Assembly (NCBI GenBank): GCA_040901705.1
Contig: JBBDYI010000374.1
Location: forward strand, 1 to 61,337
From: PLA5 sp040901705
Lineage (GTDB): Bacteria; Planctomycetota; Planctomycetia; Pirellulales; PLA5
Direction: 5' to 3'
Length of the DNA stretch: 61,337 nucleotides
Below are positions 1-10,157 of the stretch, one piece after another. Positions within the stretch are counted from its first letter, which is position 1, and each line of letters begins with the position of its first letter. The position numbers and the translations under genes were made by a program. The notes under the pieces are model-generated. The model was given only the letters and a program-made list of their open reading frames with translations. It had not been told where the DNA came from and did no database searches.

Positions 1-366
1 ATCACGATCTCACCAAGCCAACCAAGAAGCGGGTAAATCAAGAAGTGCCGCTCGCGTTAGATGGTCACCGACCACGAAACCCGCGATGGCCGCCCCAATT
101 TACAAGGCACAAGCCAAACAATTCGCATGGCGTCATGGCCAGAAGTCCATTCTGCTCTGAAAGAGTGCCGCCGAACCATTTCTACGCGACACCAATCGAC
201 CCCTCCGTCGATTCATGGAAGCGTCCGCCTGAAAAAAACAAAGCCGGCTCAATCTTGCTTGCAAAACGCCGCCGCCCGATTATAATCCAATCAAGTTTTT
301 AGAAAAATATCGCGAGACAATTGGATCGCTAGTGACGAACAGAGAACTTTCGCAAGGAATTCCCTC
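1..366. other. Gene-less left edge of the window
   Basis: No convincing coding region is seen here: the open frames are short, on overlapping frames, and have no recognisable domain. The only supported element is a promoter-like sequence at 259-286 for the gene that starts at 367. A purine-rich AAGGAA at 354-359 lies 7 bases before that start and is a good ribosome binding site. Confidence 0.5.
259..286 (+). promoter_or_regulatory. Sigma-70-like promoter of the PEP-CTERM gene
   Basis: A perfect TATAAT box lies at 281-286. TTGCAA at 259-264 sits 16 bases upstream (4 of 6 matches to TTGACA). The predicted start point is near 293, giving a leader of about 74 bases before the ATG at 367. This is read from sequence only. 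Confidence 0.5.
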
Positions 367-1602
367 ATGACAGCGTTCTTGGACAAGCTACGTTGTTCTC
401 CTCGTATCAGGGCTGTGGTGGCCGCCGGTCTGCTCTCTTTGATCGGCTCTTCGCTGAACGCGGCCAGTCCGATTCCTGGGCTTTTCAACACCGGCGTCGA
501 CGGCGCTGGCGTTAATTTGCCGGGAGGCGCCGACGACCCGCACTACGCGATCATCATCGATCCCAGCGGCCTGGGCGACATGGTCGTGCCCTCGGATGGA
601 TTTCCGATCGGTCCGTGGATCGCCAATGGGCCGAATTCGCAATGGATCGGCCCCAGCGACGGCAACGACGCCGAAGGACCGGGCGGTGATTACTTCTATG
701 AAACGACGTTCGATACTACTGGCTTTCATCCGACGAACTGGTTCGTCAGCGGAAATTGGGCCACGGACGACAGCGGTCTGGCCATCCTGATCAACGGCAA
801 TGGGACCGCAAATCCGGTCGCGGGCGGCTTCGGCGCCTTGACCCCGTTCGTCGTCTCCGGCGCAATGGGCGGCGTACCGGGCGTAAACTCGCTCGTGTTT
901 CAAGTCGGGAACGGGGGCGGCCCCACCGGGTTGCGCGTCGAAGTGGATTACAGTCGGGCAGCGCCGGCCGGCTCGGTGCCGATTCCCGGCCTGCACAACA
1001 CGGGCGTCGATGCGGCCGATCAGCCGCTGCTGCGGTTCGTGGACGATCCGCATTACGACCTTGTTGCTGGTCCGCTTGGCGGATTCCCCGCCGGTCCCGT
1101 GGCCGTCGACGACACGGCCGTCGAGAACGGCGAATTCCCAATCCCGCCGTGGATCCCCAACTCGGCCACGTCGCGTTGGATTTCGCCCAAGCTCGACGGT
1201 GCCGGGAATGCCGAAGAGGGTTTCTTCTATTTCCAGACGACCTTCGACCTCACCGGACTCGATCCCAGCACGGCCGTGATTACTGGCCTTTGGTCCACGG
1301 ATAATACGGGTCACGAGATCCTGCTCAACGGCGTTGCGACCGGCAACCCGCAGGTTGGGAGTTTCCCCGTCTTGTCTCCTTTTGAGATCTCGAACGCGCT
1401 CGGCGATACGTTTCTGCCGGGCATCAACACGTTGACGTTCGTGGTCGAAAACGCTCCGGCATCCTTCAACCCGGCGGGCCTTCGCGTCGAAGGCATGGTC
1501 GCGCACGCCAATCCCGTTCCGGAACCCTCGACGTTCGTCTTGGCGGCGATGGGATTCGGCATGACGGTTTGGAGCATTCGCCGCCGCCGACATGGCCGGT
1601 AG
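367..1602 (+). CDS. PEP-CTERM sorting domain protein with duplicated surface module
   Basis: A 411-residue exported protein. Residues 1-37 form a signal peptide (basic start, hydrophobic VVAAGLLSLIGSSLNA). The C-terminus is a PEP-CTERM signal: VPEPS, a hydrophobic stretch, then RRRRHGR. In known systems this signal targets proteins to the exosortase pathway at the cell surface. Between them the same module of about 150 residues occurs twice (DNA about 468-950 and 981-1480), with landmarks IPGL-NTGVD, DDPHY, SQWI/SRWI, a FYxTTFD strand, an LNG turn and a final GLRVE. A third copy is inside the next gene. The start at 367 has a well-placed AAGGAA. The module is unnamed to me; a carbohydrate-binding-like beta-sandwich is a guess. 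Confidence 0.85.
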   Translation: MTAFLDKLRCSPRIRAVVAAGLLSLIGSSLNAASPIPGLFNTGVDGAGVNLPGGADDPHYAIIIDPSGLGDMVVPSDGFPIGPWIANGPNSQWIGPSDGNDAEGPGGDYFYETTFDTTGFHPTNWFVSGNWATDDSGLAILINGNGTANPVAGGFGALTPFVVSGAMGGVPGVNSLVFQVGNGGGPTGLRVEVDYSRAAPAGSVPIPGLHNTGVDAADQPLLRFVDDPHYDLVAGPLGGFPAGPVAVDDTAVENGEFPIPPWIPNSATSRWISPKLDGAGNAEEGFFYFQTTFDLTGLDPSTAVITGLWSTDNTGHEILLNGVATGNPQVGSFPVLSPFEISNALGDTFLPGINTLTFVVENAPASFNPAGLRVEGMVAHANPVPEPSTFVLAAMGFGMTVWSIRRRRHGR

Positions 1603-1775
1603 GCGTTGAAGCGTCGCGTTGCGGCAAATGCCGTCCGAACGCGAGCACTTTTCACCGTATTCGGCCATAATGAACTTGCAGCGGGAGCCGTCCGGGTCTT
1701 GGCCTTGGCGGCTCCATTTCGTTCGTACTCGGTTGATTTTCAATCTGCCCCTCGCCCGTTCTCGGAAGGGTTGCG

Positions 1776-4700
1776 ATGCGTTTGCCCGCCATGTTTCGCC
1801 GACTTCGCCGAGATTGCGGCACCCGCCTTGCCCGCCGCCGCTTCGATCCGCGGTTCGAAGCGCTCGAATCGCGTCACGTGCTCGATAGCGTCGCCGTATT
1901 CAACGAGATCAACTACAACCCGGCGGGCGACAATCAGGCCCTCGAGTGGATCGAACTGAGGAACATGCTGTCGGTCGACCTCGACCTGACTGGCTGGACA
2001 TTGCGCGACGGCGTCGCCTACGCGTTCCCGGCGGGCACGATCATTCCGGCCGACGGATATCTGGTCGTGGCCGCCGATCCGATGGCGCTGCAAAACGTCA
2101 CAGGATTCGCCGACGCCCTCGGTCCCTATCTCGGCAACCTCTCCAACGGCGGCGAGGAGATCGAACTGTTCAACAACAGCGATCGGCAAATGGACGTCGT
2201 CGATTACGGCGACAACGCGCCCTGGCCCGTCGGACCGGACGGATCGGGCGCAACGCTGGCCAAATTCGACGAAAACTGGGACGCGTCGGACCCGGCGAAC
2301 TGGCGAACCAGCTTGCAACTCGGCGGTACGCCTGGAGCGGAAAACTTCCCACGGCCCGATCTCACGCCCCAAACATCGCAGCCGATCGCGTTGACGTCGA
2401 ATTGGCGCTACGAAGACTCGGGCGTGGACCTCGGCACGGCTTGGCGCAATCCTAGCTTCGTCGATGCCGGTTGGTCGCAAGGTCAGGCGGTCTTCCGCGC
2501 CGGCAGCGATCCGGTCACGCCCGCGCTTGGCTTGCGGTTCTTGCCGTTCGCCAACGATGCGGACTCGGGTATCAGCGCGCAAAAGACGTACACTCACAAG
2601 GTCGACTTCGGCATTGCCGATACCGGAGCGCTGGTCAACGGCGTGCAATTCTCTCAAGCGACCCCCGCCACACTCGGCTCGGTGCCGAATTTTTCTCTGA
2701 CGCCGGTCAGCGGAGCACTCACGACTTCTTGTACGAATTCCGCCGCAGCGAACGTCACCGGAAACGTCTTGCAACTCATGCAAGATTCGATGTGCAACGT
2801 CCTCGGCGCCGCAACGGGAGCGGTGACGATCACGCTCTCGGGCTTGACCGTCGGCGCCCATTACGATACGCGGCTGTACAGTCGCCAACCGGCCGCGAGC
2901 GGCGCTCGCGTCATCAACGTGCAGTTCGACACCAACGCCGACGGTACGCCGGAGTCGACCAGCGCGATCGACCAGAACAACGCCGCCGCCAATCCACCAG
3001 GACTTGCCGCAGCCAATCAGGCCTATGCGATATCCTACGACTTCGTCGCCACCAACTCGTCGATGCGAATCCGCCTCGCGCAGACGCAGAGCAACACGTC
3101 GTGGGTTCTCTACGGACTGACGAACGAGGTCATCGGCGGCTCGGCGGTCACAGCCGAACCGATCGACACGCTCTTTAGCACGGGCTTGGGCGACGACGGT
3201 CAGCCGCTATCGGCCGGCGCCAACGACCCGCACTGGTATCACACCGATTCAGCACAACCGGTGTTGGCGATGACGGGCCATCCGGCATGGGCCGGCAACA
3301 CGCCGCAGTCGCAATGGGTTGGCGTGACGTCGAACGGCGGCACGAACGTGCCGAATGGTCCGTATTCGTTCAGCACCCAGTTCGACCTGTCGGGCTACGA
3401 TGCCTCGACGCTTGGGTTTTCCATGTTGATTGGCGTCGACGACGGGCTCGACAGTGTTCGCCTCAACGGCAACCTGACCGGCATCTCGACCAGCGGTTTC
3501 GCGGCCCTCAATGGTCCGTTCACGATTCCGGCGGCGTCGTTTCTCCCCGGCGTCAACACCCTGACTTTCAACTTTACCAACGGCGGCACGGCGGAAAATC
3601 CCTCCGGCTTGCGCGTTCAATTCGACGCGACCGCCGTGCCGCTCGTCGATCATTCCCAAGTCGAGCTCGGTCCCAATACGCACTACTTCCGTCAGGAATT
3701 CCAGTTCGCCGGCGACCCTCAGGACGAGCACGAGCTTGAGCTTAACGCCCTGATCGACGATGGCGCGGTGTTCTACTTGAACGGGCAAGAGATTTATCGC
3801 CACAACATGCCGGCCGGAACGATTGCTTACGCGACCGCCGCGGCGACGGACATCTCGGGGGCGCAACAAACCGGGCGGATTTCCGTACCGGCGGGCGCGC
3901 TGGCAATCGGCCGCAACGTCCTCGCGGTCGAGGTTCATCAGTTCTCGGCCGCGTCCAACGACGTGCGTTTCGGCGCCGAACTCTTCATCACCGAAACGCC
4001 TGTGCCTCCCGATGCTCTGCCGCACGTGGTCATCAATGAACTGCCCGGCTCGCTCGATCCGAACTTCTTCGTCGAACTCAAGAACGAAGACACGGTACCG
4101 CGCGATTTGGGCGGCTGGATCGTCAAGCGGCAATCGATGATCCCCGCTCAATACGTGTTGCCTTCGACCGTTCTCAATCCCGGCGAGTTGCTGCTCGTCG
4201 ACGAAGCGACGCTTGGCTTCGAGGCGGCGGACGGAGACCGTATTTTCCTCATCCGCGCCGGCGGCGAATCGATCATCGACGCGCATGCAATGACGACGCG
4301 CCTCCGCGGTCGCTCTTCTCCACATGGCGGGCGCTGGCTCTGGCCGAGCGCGGCCACTCCCGGCGCGAGCAACACCTTCGATTTCCGCGACGAAGTGGTG
4401 ATCAACGAGATCATGTACCATCACTTCCCGACGTACGAAGTGCCCGCCACAGCGTCGACGTACAGCACGACGTCGCTCGTTCCGATTTCGGCCACCTGGC
4501 GATACAACGACCGCGGTCAGAATCTCGGCACTTCGTGGCATCAGTCTGCGCACGCAGTCGACGGCGTGAACTGGCAATCCGGCCAGGGGTTGATCGGTTA
4601 CGACGTCGACGCCCAACCGGAGCCGATTCGCACGACGCTTGCAAACCCGGTAAGCAACAATCCGTTTGTCGTCACGTACTACTTCGAAACCGATTTCACG

Positions 4701-7700
4701 TTCAACGGCGATCCCAGCGATCCGACGCTGGAATTGATCCTCCGTCACATCGTCGACGATGCGGCCGTGTTCTACCTCAACGGCGTCGAAGTCAGCCGTT
4801 ACAACCTGCCCGGCGGGACGATCACATCGTCGACGCTGTCGAGCACCACGCTGACGAATGCCTCCGATGTCGGAAACATCGTATTGCCGAAAGACCAATT
4901 GCAAGTCGGCGCCAATCGTCTCTCGGTGGAAGTCCATCAGGCCTCGCTCACCAGCAGCGACATCGTGTTCGGCGCGGAACTCGTCACACGGACGCTTCTC
5001 GCGCCCCCCTTGCCCGGACAACCGTATCAGGAAGTTCCCGAAGAATGGATCGAGCTTTATAACCGCAGTTCCTCTGATGTCGTGTTGACCGGTTGGAAGC
5101 TCCGCGGCGGGATCGACTACAACTTCGCGCCCGGCACGACGATTCCCGCGGGGCAGTATCTCGTGGTCGCGAAAGATCGCGTCTCACTGGCCGCGAAATA
5201 TCCGGGAATCGTCATCGTCGGCGACTTCAGCGGCAGCTTGTCGAATCACGACGACGTTGTGCGTCTCGAAGCTCCGGACGACAATCCGGCCGACGAAGTG
5301 CATTACTTCGAGGGCAACGGCGAGTGGCCGTCGCTCGCCGATGGCAATGGTTCCACTTTGGAACTTCGCGATCCGGACGCCGACAACGCGCAGGCGGGCG
5401 CTTGGGCCGCGAGCACACCCGCCGACGGCCAGTGGCAAACGATCACCTACCGCGGCGTCGCCCAAAACCCGCCCGGCAGCAACGATCCGACGAACTGGTA
5501 CGAGTTCGCGCTCGGTTTGCTCGACAGCGGCGAAGTGCTGATCGACGACGTGTCGGTTCTCGAAGATCCCAGCGGCACGCGAATCCAACGCGTCCTCAAT
5601 GGCGATTTCAGCAACGGCGTAAGCAACTGGCGGCTCCTGGGGAATCACGGTCTACACGGACTCTCCGCCGTGATTCCCGAACCGGGCAATCCCGCCAACA
5701 ACGTGCTCAAGGTCGTCGCCACCGGCACCACCGAGCACATGGGCAACCATGTCGTGACGACGTTCGCCGGTTCGGCTCCGATCGTCAACGGACGCGAGTA
5801 TGAAATCTCGCTGCGGGCGAAATGGCTCGGCGGTTCGCCGCAATTGCATACGCGGCTGTATTTCAACCGGCTCGCCAAAACGACCATCCTTCCCACGCCC
5901 ACGACCGCCGGCACGCCCGGACAGGCCAATTCGCAGCGCGTCGCGAATATCGGGCCGACCTACTCAGGTTTTCAACATGCACCGGCGGTTCCGCAGGCCG
6001 GCCAACCGATCGCCGTGTCGGCCGAGCCGAACGACCCCGACGGCATCGCTTCGCTTGTGGTCCAGTATTCCGTCGGCGGCGCTCCGTTCGTCTCGGCCAG
6101 CATGGTCCCGGACGCGGACGGCGTCTGGCGCGCACAGATCCCCGGTCAGGCCGCCAGCGCCATCGTCCAGTTTTACGTCGAAGGGACCGACACGCTCGGC
6201 GCGATGTCGACCTATCCCGCCGCCGGACCCGAATCGCGGGCGCTGTTCAAGGTCAACGACAACGTCGCGACCACCGGCTTGCGACACAACTTCCGCGTCG
6301 TCATGCTCGCCGCCGACAGCGCGTTCATGCACCAGGAAGTCAATGCCCAGTCGAATCATCGCCTCGGCGCGACGATCATCTACGGCGAGCAGCAGGTGTA
6401 CTACGACGTCGGCATCCGCGTCAAAGGCTCCGGGTACAGCCGCGGCGGAGCGGCGACGGGCTACAACTTCCGCTTCGATCCCGAGCGACCGCTGTTCGGC
6501 GTCCACGAAATCACTTCCATCGACCGCAACGGCGGACCATACGGCCTCGGCGCGAGCCACCGCGAGTTGACGATCAAGCATATCGCCAATCGCGCCGGCG
6601 GCGTCCCCATGTCCTACGACGATATCCTCAACTTCATCGGTCCGAGCCCGGCGTACAACAGCAGCGCCCAGTTGCTCGGTTCGCGGTTCGAGGACGAATT
6701 CCTCGATACGCAATTCGACAACGGCGGCGATGGCACGCGATTCAAGCTGGAACTCATTTACTACAACACCACCACGGGCAGTCCGGCCCAGATTCACCCG
6801 CGGCCGAACACGGTCAACGCCGTCGACATTCAGTACATGGGCGAGGATGAGAATTCCTACCGCTGGAATTACTTGATCCGCAATAACCGCGGCCAGGACG
6901 ACTTCGCGCAGATCATCGAGCTGGGCCGCACGCTGAGCATGTCGGGCAGCAACGTCGGCGGTCCGCTCGACGTCGCGTCGCAAGCGGTGATGGACGTCGA
7001 CGAGTGGTTGCGCGTCTTCGCCTGGGAATCGCTCGCCGGCGTGAACGACACCTACAACCAGGGTTTGTCCCACAACCTCCAGATCTACGTTCGGCCCGAA
7101 GACGGCCGCGTGCTGGCCTTTCCCTGGGACAATGACTTCGCCCTGAACCAATCCACGAGCTTGAATATCTATGGCAGCGGCTCGAATTTCCGCAAGGTCA
7201 TCGACATTCCGACGAACCAGCGGCTGTTCCAAGGGCACCTGCTCGACATCATCAACACCACCTACAACACGGCCTACCTCACGCCGTGGGTGAATCAATA
7301 CGGAACGCTCTCGGCCGTGAACGACACGGCATCGATCCTGCAGTACATCGACAGTCGGCGGAGCTACGTGCTCAGCCAACTGTTGCCCAGCGTCCCGTTT
7401 GCGATCACGACGAACGGCGGCGCGGATTTCACCGTCGCGACCGAAAACGTAACGCTCGAAGGGAACGGCTGGATCAACGTCCGCGAGATTCGCCTCAACG
7501 ACAATGCTTCACCGCTGGCCGTCACGTGGCTAGACCAAGACAGTTGGCGCGTCACGCTTCCGCTTGCGGCCGGAGCCAATTCGCTCACGCTGCGAGCATT
7601 CGACCACCAAGGACAGGCGGTCGGTTCCGACACGATCGCGGTGACGACCAGCTTCGTTGCGCCGACGCCGATCAAGCATTTGCGAATCACCGAATTGATG

Positions 7701-8609
7701 TATCACCCGGCAGATCCTTCGCCAGCCGAGTTCGCCGCGGGCTTCACCGACGCCGACGATTTCGAGTTCGTCGAACTCACCAATCTGGCCGATGCCCCGT
7801 TGTCGTTGTCGACGGCGCGATTCGTCAACGGCGTGCAATTCGGTTTCGCCGGCAGCGCGATCGACACGATCGCCGCTGGCGGATACGTGCTCGTCGTTTC
7901 CAACCCGGCTGCCTTTGCCTTCCGTTATGGCAACGATCTTCCCGTCGCGGGTGAGTACACGGGCAATCTGAACAACGGCGGCGAAGCCGTTCGCCTCGAA
8001 ACGACCGCAGGTCAAACGATCCTCGACTTCAATTACGACGACGCGACGCCGCCGTGGCATCCGTCGACCGATGGTCTCGGCTACTCGCTGGTGAAGATCG
8101 ATCCGGCGGCCGCGACGGCGACCTACGGCGACGGCGCAGCCTGGCGACCGAGCTTCGAGTTGTCCGGTTCCCCCGGCGCGCGCGACGCGATGTTCGGCGA
8201 TTTCGATTTCGACAACCGCGTGGGACTCGCCGATCTGGCGTATTTGCAATCCCGCCTCGGCACGGCCGTCGGAGCGACCGCCTCGACGGGCGACTTGGAC
8301 GGCGATGGCGACGTCGACCGCGCCGACGCGGCGCGACTGTCGACCCGCTTCGGCCGCGCGTACATACCGCCGCCTCCTCCGGCTCCGGCCGCGTCCCTGC
8401 TTCGGGCCACAGCCGAGACACTCGAGACTCCACGCGTGACGGCTCGCCCCACGCGGCGCGTGCGCCCGGACGTGCCGCGTCAACCATCTGCCGATTCACC
8501 GACGGAGTCTCAACTTCGTGCCGCGCGGACTGCCCGACTCGCGCCGGCGACGGTCGATGCCGCCCAATCGATCACTATCGCCTGGTCCGTCGCGCGCCGC
8601 CGCCGTTGA
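1776..8609 (+). CDS. Giant secreted lamin-tail / CotH / dockerin protein
   Basis: A 2277-residue extracellular protein. The N-terminus is a basic stretch ending in FEALESRHVLDS, the planctomycete LEPR-XLL-like signal. Lamin-tail domains follow (about residues 43-165, 747-870, 1088-1200 and 1967-2110; landmarks such as INEINYNPAGDN, WIELYNRSS and ITELMYHP). About residues 465-620 repeat the module of the preceding PEP-CTERM gene. A CotH-kinase-like domain lies at about 1500-1840, including RVKGSGYSRGG and FPWDNDFAL, as in the spore-coat CotH family. A dockerin-like pair of calcium loops (FDFDNRVGLADL, DLDGDGDVDRADA) sits near 2140-2195. A basic, low-complexity tail ends in ARRRR. The start has a GGAAGGG just upstream. 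Substrate is unknown; wall-linked surface function is inferred. Confidence 0.85.
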   Translation: MRLPAMFRRLRRDCGTRLARRRFDPRFEALESRHVLDSVAVFNEINYNPAGDNQALEWIELRNMLSVDLDLTGWTLRDGVAYAFPAGTIIPADGYLVVAADPMALQNVTGFADALGPYLGNLSNGGEEIELFNNSDRQMDVVDYGDNAPWPVGPDGSGATLAKFDENWDASDPANWRTSLQLGGTPGAENFPRPDLTPQTSQPIALTSNWRYEDSGVDLGTAWRNPSFVDAGWSQGQAVFRAGSDPVTPALGLRFLPFANDADSGISAQKTYTHKVDFGIADTGALVNGVQFSQATPATLGSVPNFSLTPVSGALTTSCTNSAAANVTGNVLQLMQDSMCNVLGAATGAVTITLSGLTVGAHYDTRLYSRQPAASGARVINVQFDTNADGTPESTSAIDQNNAAANPPGLAAANQAYAISYDFVATNSSMRIRLAQTQSNTSWVLYGLTNEVIGGSAVTAEPIDTLFSTGLGDDGQPLSAGANDPHWYHTDSAQPVLAMTGHPAWAGNTPQSQWVGVTSNGGTNVPNGPYSFSTQFDLSGYDASTLGFSMLIGVDDGLDSVRLNGNLTGISTSGFAALNGPFTIPAASFLPGVNTLTFNFTNGGTAENPSGLRVQFDATAVPLVDHSQVELGPNTHYFRQEFQFAGDPQDEHELELNALIDDGAVFYLNGQEIYRHNMPAGTIAYATAAATDISGAQQTGRISVPAGALAIGRNVLAVEVHQFSAASNDVRFGAELFITETPVPPDALPHVVINELPGSLDPNFFVELKNEDTVPRDLGGWIVKRQSMIPAQYVLPSTVLNPGELLLVDEATLGFEAADGDRIFLIRAGGESIIDAHAMTTRLRGRSSPHGGRWLWPSAATPGASNTFDFRDEVVINEIMYHHFPTYEVPATASTYSTTSLVPISATWRYNDRGQNLGTSWHQSAHAVDGVNWQSGQGLIGYDVDAQPEPIRTTLANPVSNNPFVVTYYFETDFTFNGDPSDPTLELILRHIVDDAAVFYLNGVEVSRYNLPGGTITSSTLSSTTLTNASDVGNIVLPKDQLQVGANRLSVEVHQASLTSSDIVFGAELVTRTLLAPPLPGQPYQEVPEEWIELYNRSSSDVVLTGWKLRGGIDYNFAPGTTIPAGQYLVVAKDRVSLAAKYPGIVIVGDFSGSLSNHDDVVRLEAPDDNPADEVHYFEGNGEWPSLADGNGSTLELRDPDADNAQAGAWAASTPADGQWQTITYRGVAQNPPGSNDPTNWYEFALGLLDSGEVLIDDVSVLEDPSGTRIQRVLNGDFSNGVSNWRLLGNHGLHGLSAVIPEPGNPANNVLKVVATGTTEHMGNHVVTTFAGSAPIVNGREYEISLRAKWLGGSPQLHTRLYFNRLAKTTILPTPTTAGTPGQANSQRVANIGPTYSGFQHAPAVPQAGQPIAVSAEPNDPDGIASLVVQYSVGGAPFVSASMVPDADGVWRAQIPGQAASAIVQFYVEGTDTLGAMSTYPAAGPESRALFKVNDNVATTGLRHNFRVVMLAADSAFMHQEVNAQSNHRLGATIIYGEQQVYYDVGIRVKGSGYSRGGAATGYNFRFDPERPLFGVHEITSIDRNGGPYGLGASHRELTIKHIANRAGGVPMSYDDILNFIGPSPAYNSSAQLLGSRFEDEFLDTQFDNGGDGTRFKLELIYYNTTTGSPAQIHPRPNTVNAVDIQYMGEDENSYRWNYLIRNNRGQDDFAQIIELGRTLSMSGSNVGGPLDVASQAVMDVDEWLRVFAWESLAGVNDTYNQGLSHNLQIYVRPEDGRVLAFPWDNDFALNQSTSLNIYGSGSNFRKVIDIPTNQRLFQGHLLDIINTTYNTAYLTPWVNQYGTLSAVNDTASILQYIDSRRSYVLSQLLPSVPFAITTNGGADFTVATENVTLEGNGWINVREIRLNDNASPLAVTWLDQDSWRVTLPLAAGANSLTLRAFDHQGQAVGSDTIAVTTSFVAPTPIKHLRITELMYHPADPSPAEFAAGFTDADDFEFVELTNLADAPLSLSTARFVNGVQFGFAGSAIDTIAAGGYVLVVSNPAAFAFRYGNDLPVAGEYTGNLNNGGEAVRLETTAGQTILDFNYDDATPPWHPSTDGLGYSLVKIDPAAATATYGDGAAWRPSFELSGSPGARDAMFGDFDFDNRVGLADLAYLQSRLGTAVGATASTGDLDGDGDVDRADAARLSTRFGRAYIPPPPPAPAASLLRATAETLETPRVTARPTRRVRPDVPRQPSADSPTESQLRAARTARLAPATVDAAQSITIAWSVARRRR

Positions 8610-8766
8610 ACTCAATTGCAGCCGCGGCCGGTGTAGATCGGTGAGAGCGCTCTCTATTCATTCTTTCAGGCTCTACTGTTGCGCGAGCGCGGTCGTCGCC
8701 CGTTAGTAGTCCATCGTCGACCTCTTCGTCGAAACAGTAGACCCCGTTGGTCCGATTGCTGATGGA

Positions 8767-9819
8767 CTATTTCTCTGCCTTCCGGCCGGAAGCGCGGAGA
8801 ACTTCTTGAAAGCCGCGAATGGCTGTCAGCTCCACGTCGTCCAGTTGTTCGAACAGCCGTTGCGACGTGAGATCGAACGACCTGCGCGGGCGACCGTCTT
8901 TTGCATTGCGCGCATCGCCGTTGTGAAAACACCAGCCCGCCGCGCCGCCTGAGATCGCTCCCCGCAAATCGGCCTCGAAGTCCTTGGCGTCGAACGAAGA
9001 GCTATAGGCCCGGCGCAGCGGCTCCTGAAAATGAACGGGAACGACGTGGCCCATGGCCTTCATCGATTTCAGTAACTTGCGAGTGACTTCGTCGGTATGC
9101 GCGGGCGAATCGTGATCGCGTGGCCGATGCGGGGCCACGAAGTCAACGCCGACTTTGACGATATACTTGCGCAGATCGGCGTCCGAAAGATCGCCACCCT
9201 GCGACGCCGTTACTAAGAGATCTGATTCGAGTTCCCTGACGCGGTCGCGCAGAGCCTTGAGGTCGTCGAAACTAACGAACCGCTCGTCCTGGATGTTCCG
9301 TTCGTTGGCAAGGTCGAGATACCAGTTGCGTCGCGATTTCAGCGCCTCGACGAGCGTCTCGACGGCGCGCCGGTGCGTATCGAGTTTCGCCAGTCGGCTT
9401 GGCCCAGTGACGCCGTTGCCGCGAGACAGCGTAACGTCCACTATCATTCCACGACGGTCGCACTCGTCGACCAGCTTCTGCAGCTTGTCCAAGTACGGCT
9501 GCCGCGGCGCGCCATCGCCATCGACGGCCGACACGTCGTTCCCGAACGCAGCCCAAGTGGCCCAGACCCGAATCCAATTGATGCCAGCCTTCTGCATATC
9601 GTCGAGGTCTTTTTGCCAAACCTCTGCACTCGCGCCGAGCGCCCCGTAGTAGCTGCAGCCCAGCAGGAATACGGGCTTGCCGTCAAGCGTGAACTGCGAA
9701 TCGCGAATCGCCAATTGGTGTCGCGGAGCGAGAGCGTCCGCGTTGGCTTCGACCGGCGAGAAAGTCCAAACCACGATGACGCCGAGAAGGGCGTGCCAAA
9801 GACAACGATTGTGTGACAT
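8767..9819 (-). CDS. Secreted TIM-barrel glycosidase-like protein
   Basis: A 350-residue protein with a signal peptide (LWHALLGVIVVWTFSPVEANA). The opening FTLDGKPVFLLGCSYYGALG, then a KAGINWIRVW strand, is typical of clan-A glycoside hydrolases (cellulase/GH5-like or apiosidase-like). LDLANERN about mid-protein resembles the acid/base Asn-Glu strand, and FQEP is a candidate second acidic strand. It ends convergently to the preceding gene, 157 bases away. The substrate cannot be told from sequence, and the second catalytic glutamate is not certain, so an inactive member is possible. Confidence 0.7.
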   Translation of the reverse strand: MSHNRCLWHALLGVIVVWTFSPVEANADALAPRHQLAIRDSQFTLDGKPVFLLGCSYYGALGASAEVWQKDLDDMQKAGINWIRVWATWAAFGNDVSAVDGDGAPRQPYLDKLQKLVDECDRRGMIVDVTLSRGNGVTGPSRLAKLDTHRRAVETLVEALKSRRNWYLDLANERNIQDERFVSFDDLKALRDRVRELESDLLVTASQGGDLSDADLRKYIVKVGVDFVAPHRPRDHDSPAHTDEVTRKLLKSMKAMGHVVPVHFQEPLRRAYSSSFDAKDFEADLRGAISGGAAGWCFHNGDARNAKDGRPRRSFDLTSQRLFEQLDDVELTAIRGFQEVLRASGRKAEK

Positions 9820-10157
9820 GGGTGGATTTCTCTCGATCGAGCATACAAGAGGCCAAGGCCGTTATTAGGCCACGAACGAACGGCTGGTGCAAGAGAACGA
9901 TGGACTCGGCACTCGCAGCGCGGGGCATTCTCGCATCGTTTCTCACCGCGCCGCGACACGACGCCATGAGCCACGCGGGAGAAACAACGCATCCGCACCC
10001 TCGCGTAGTCGCCCGCACTCGCCACATTCGCAAGCCGAGGCCATCGGCCATAGCCAGCAGAACGTCAGTAAAATCGCTGGAGTCGATCATCCGGGCAACG
10101 TGCGGCCGCAATGTTGATTCCCTGGAGTTGTCCTGGAATCTATAATCGTTGATTAAT
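9820..10157. other. Divergent intergenic region upstream of the sigma factor
   Basis: The 338 bases between the divergent glycosidase-like gene and the sigma factor hold no credible coding frame. The only clear element is a TATAAT at 10141-10146, described separately. Confidence 0.5.
10141..10146 (+). promoter_or_regulatory. -10 box directly upstream of the sigma factor start
   Basis: A perfect TATAAT lies only 11 bases before the ATG at 10158. Transcription from it would begin near 10153, so the message would be almost leaderless. No good -35 lies at 16-18 bases; a TTGATT at 10114-10119 is 21 bases away. The box could be chance or could be used with an activator. Confidence 0.35.

Noticed and set aside
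388..1743. Long minus-strand open frame opposite the PEP-CTERM gene
   Set aside because: Arg-rich composition without domain; antisense to a well-supported gene in GC-rich DNA.
3249..5021. 590-codon minus-strand open frame
   Set aside because: Lies fully opposite the lamin-tail/CotH gene; no family features and no ribosome binding site.
8705..8768. Terminator between convergent genes
   Set aside because: The TAGTCCATC/GATGGACTA arms are 46 bases apart and no T tract follows.
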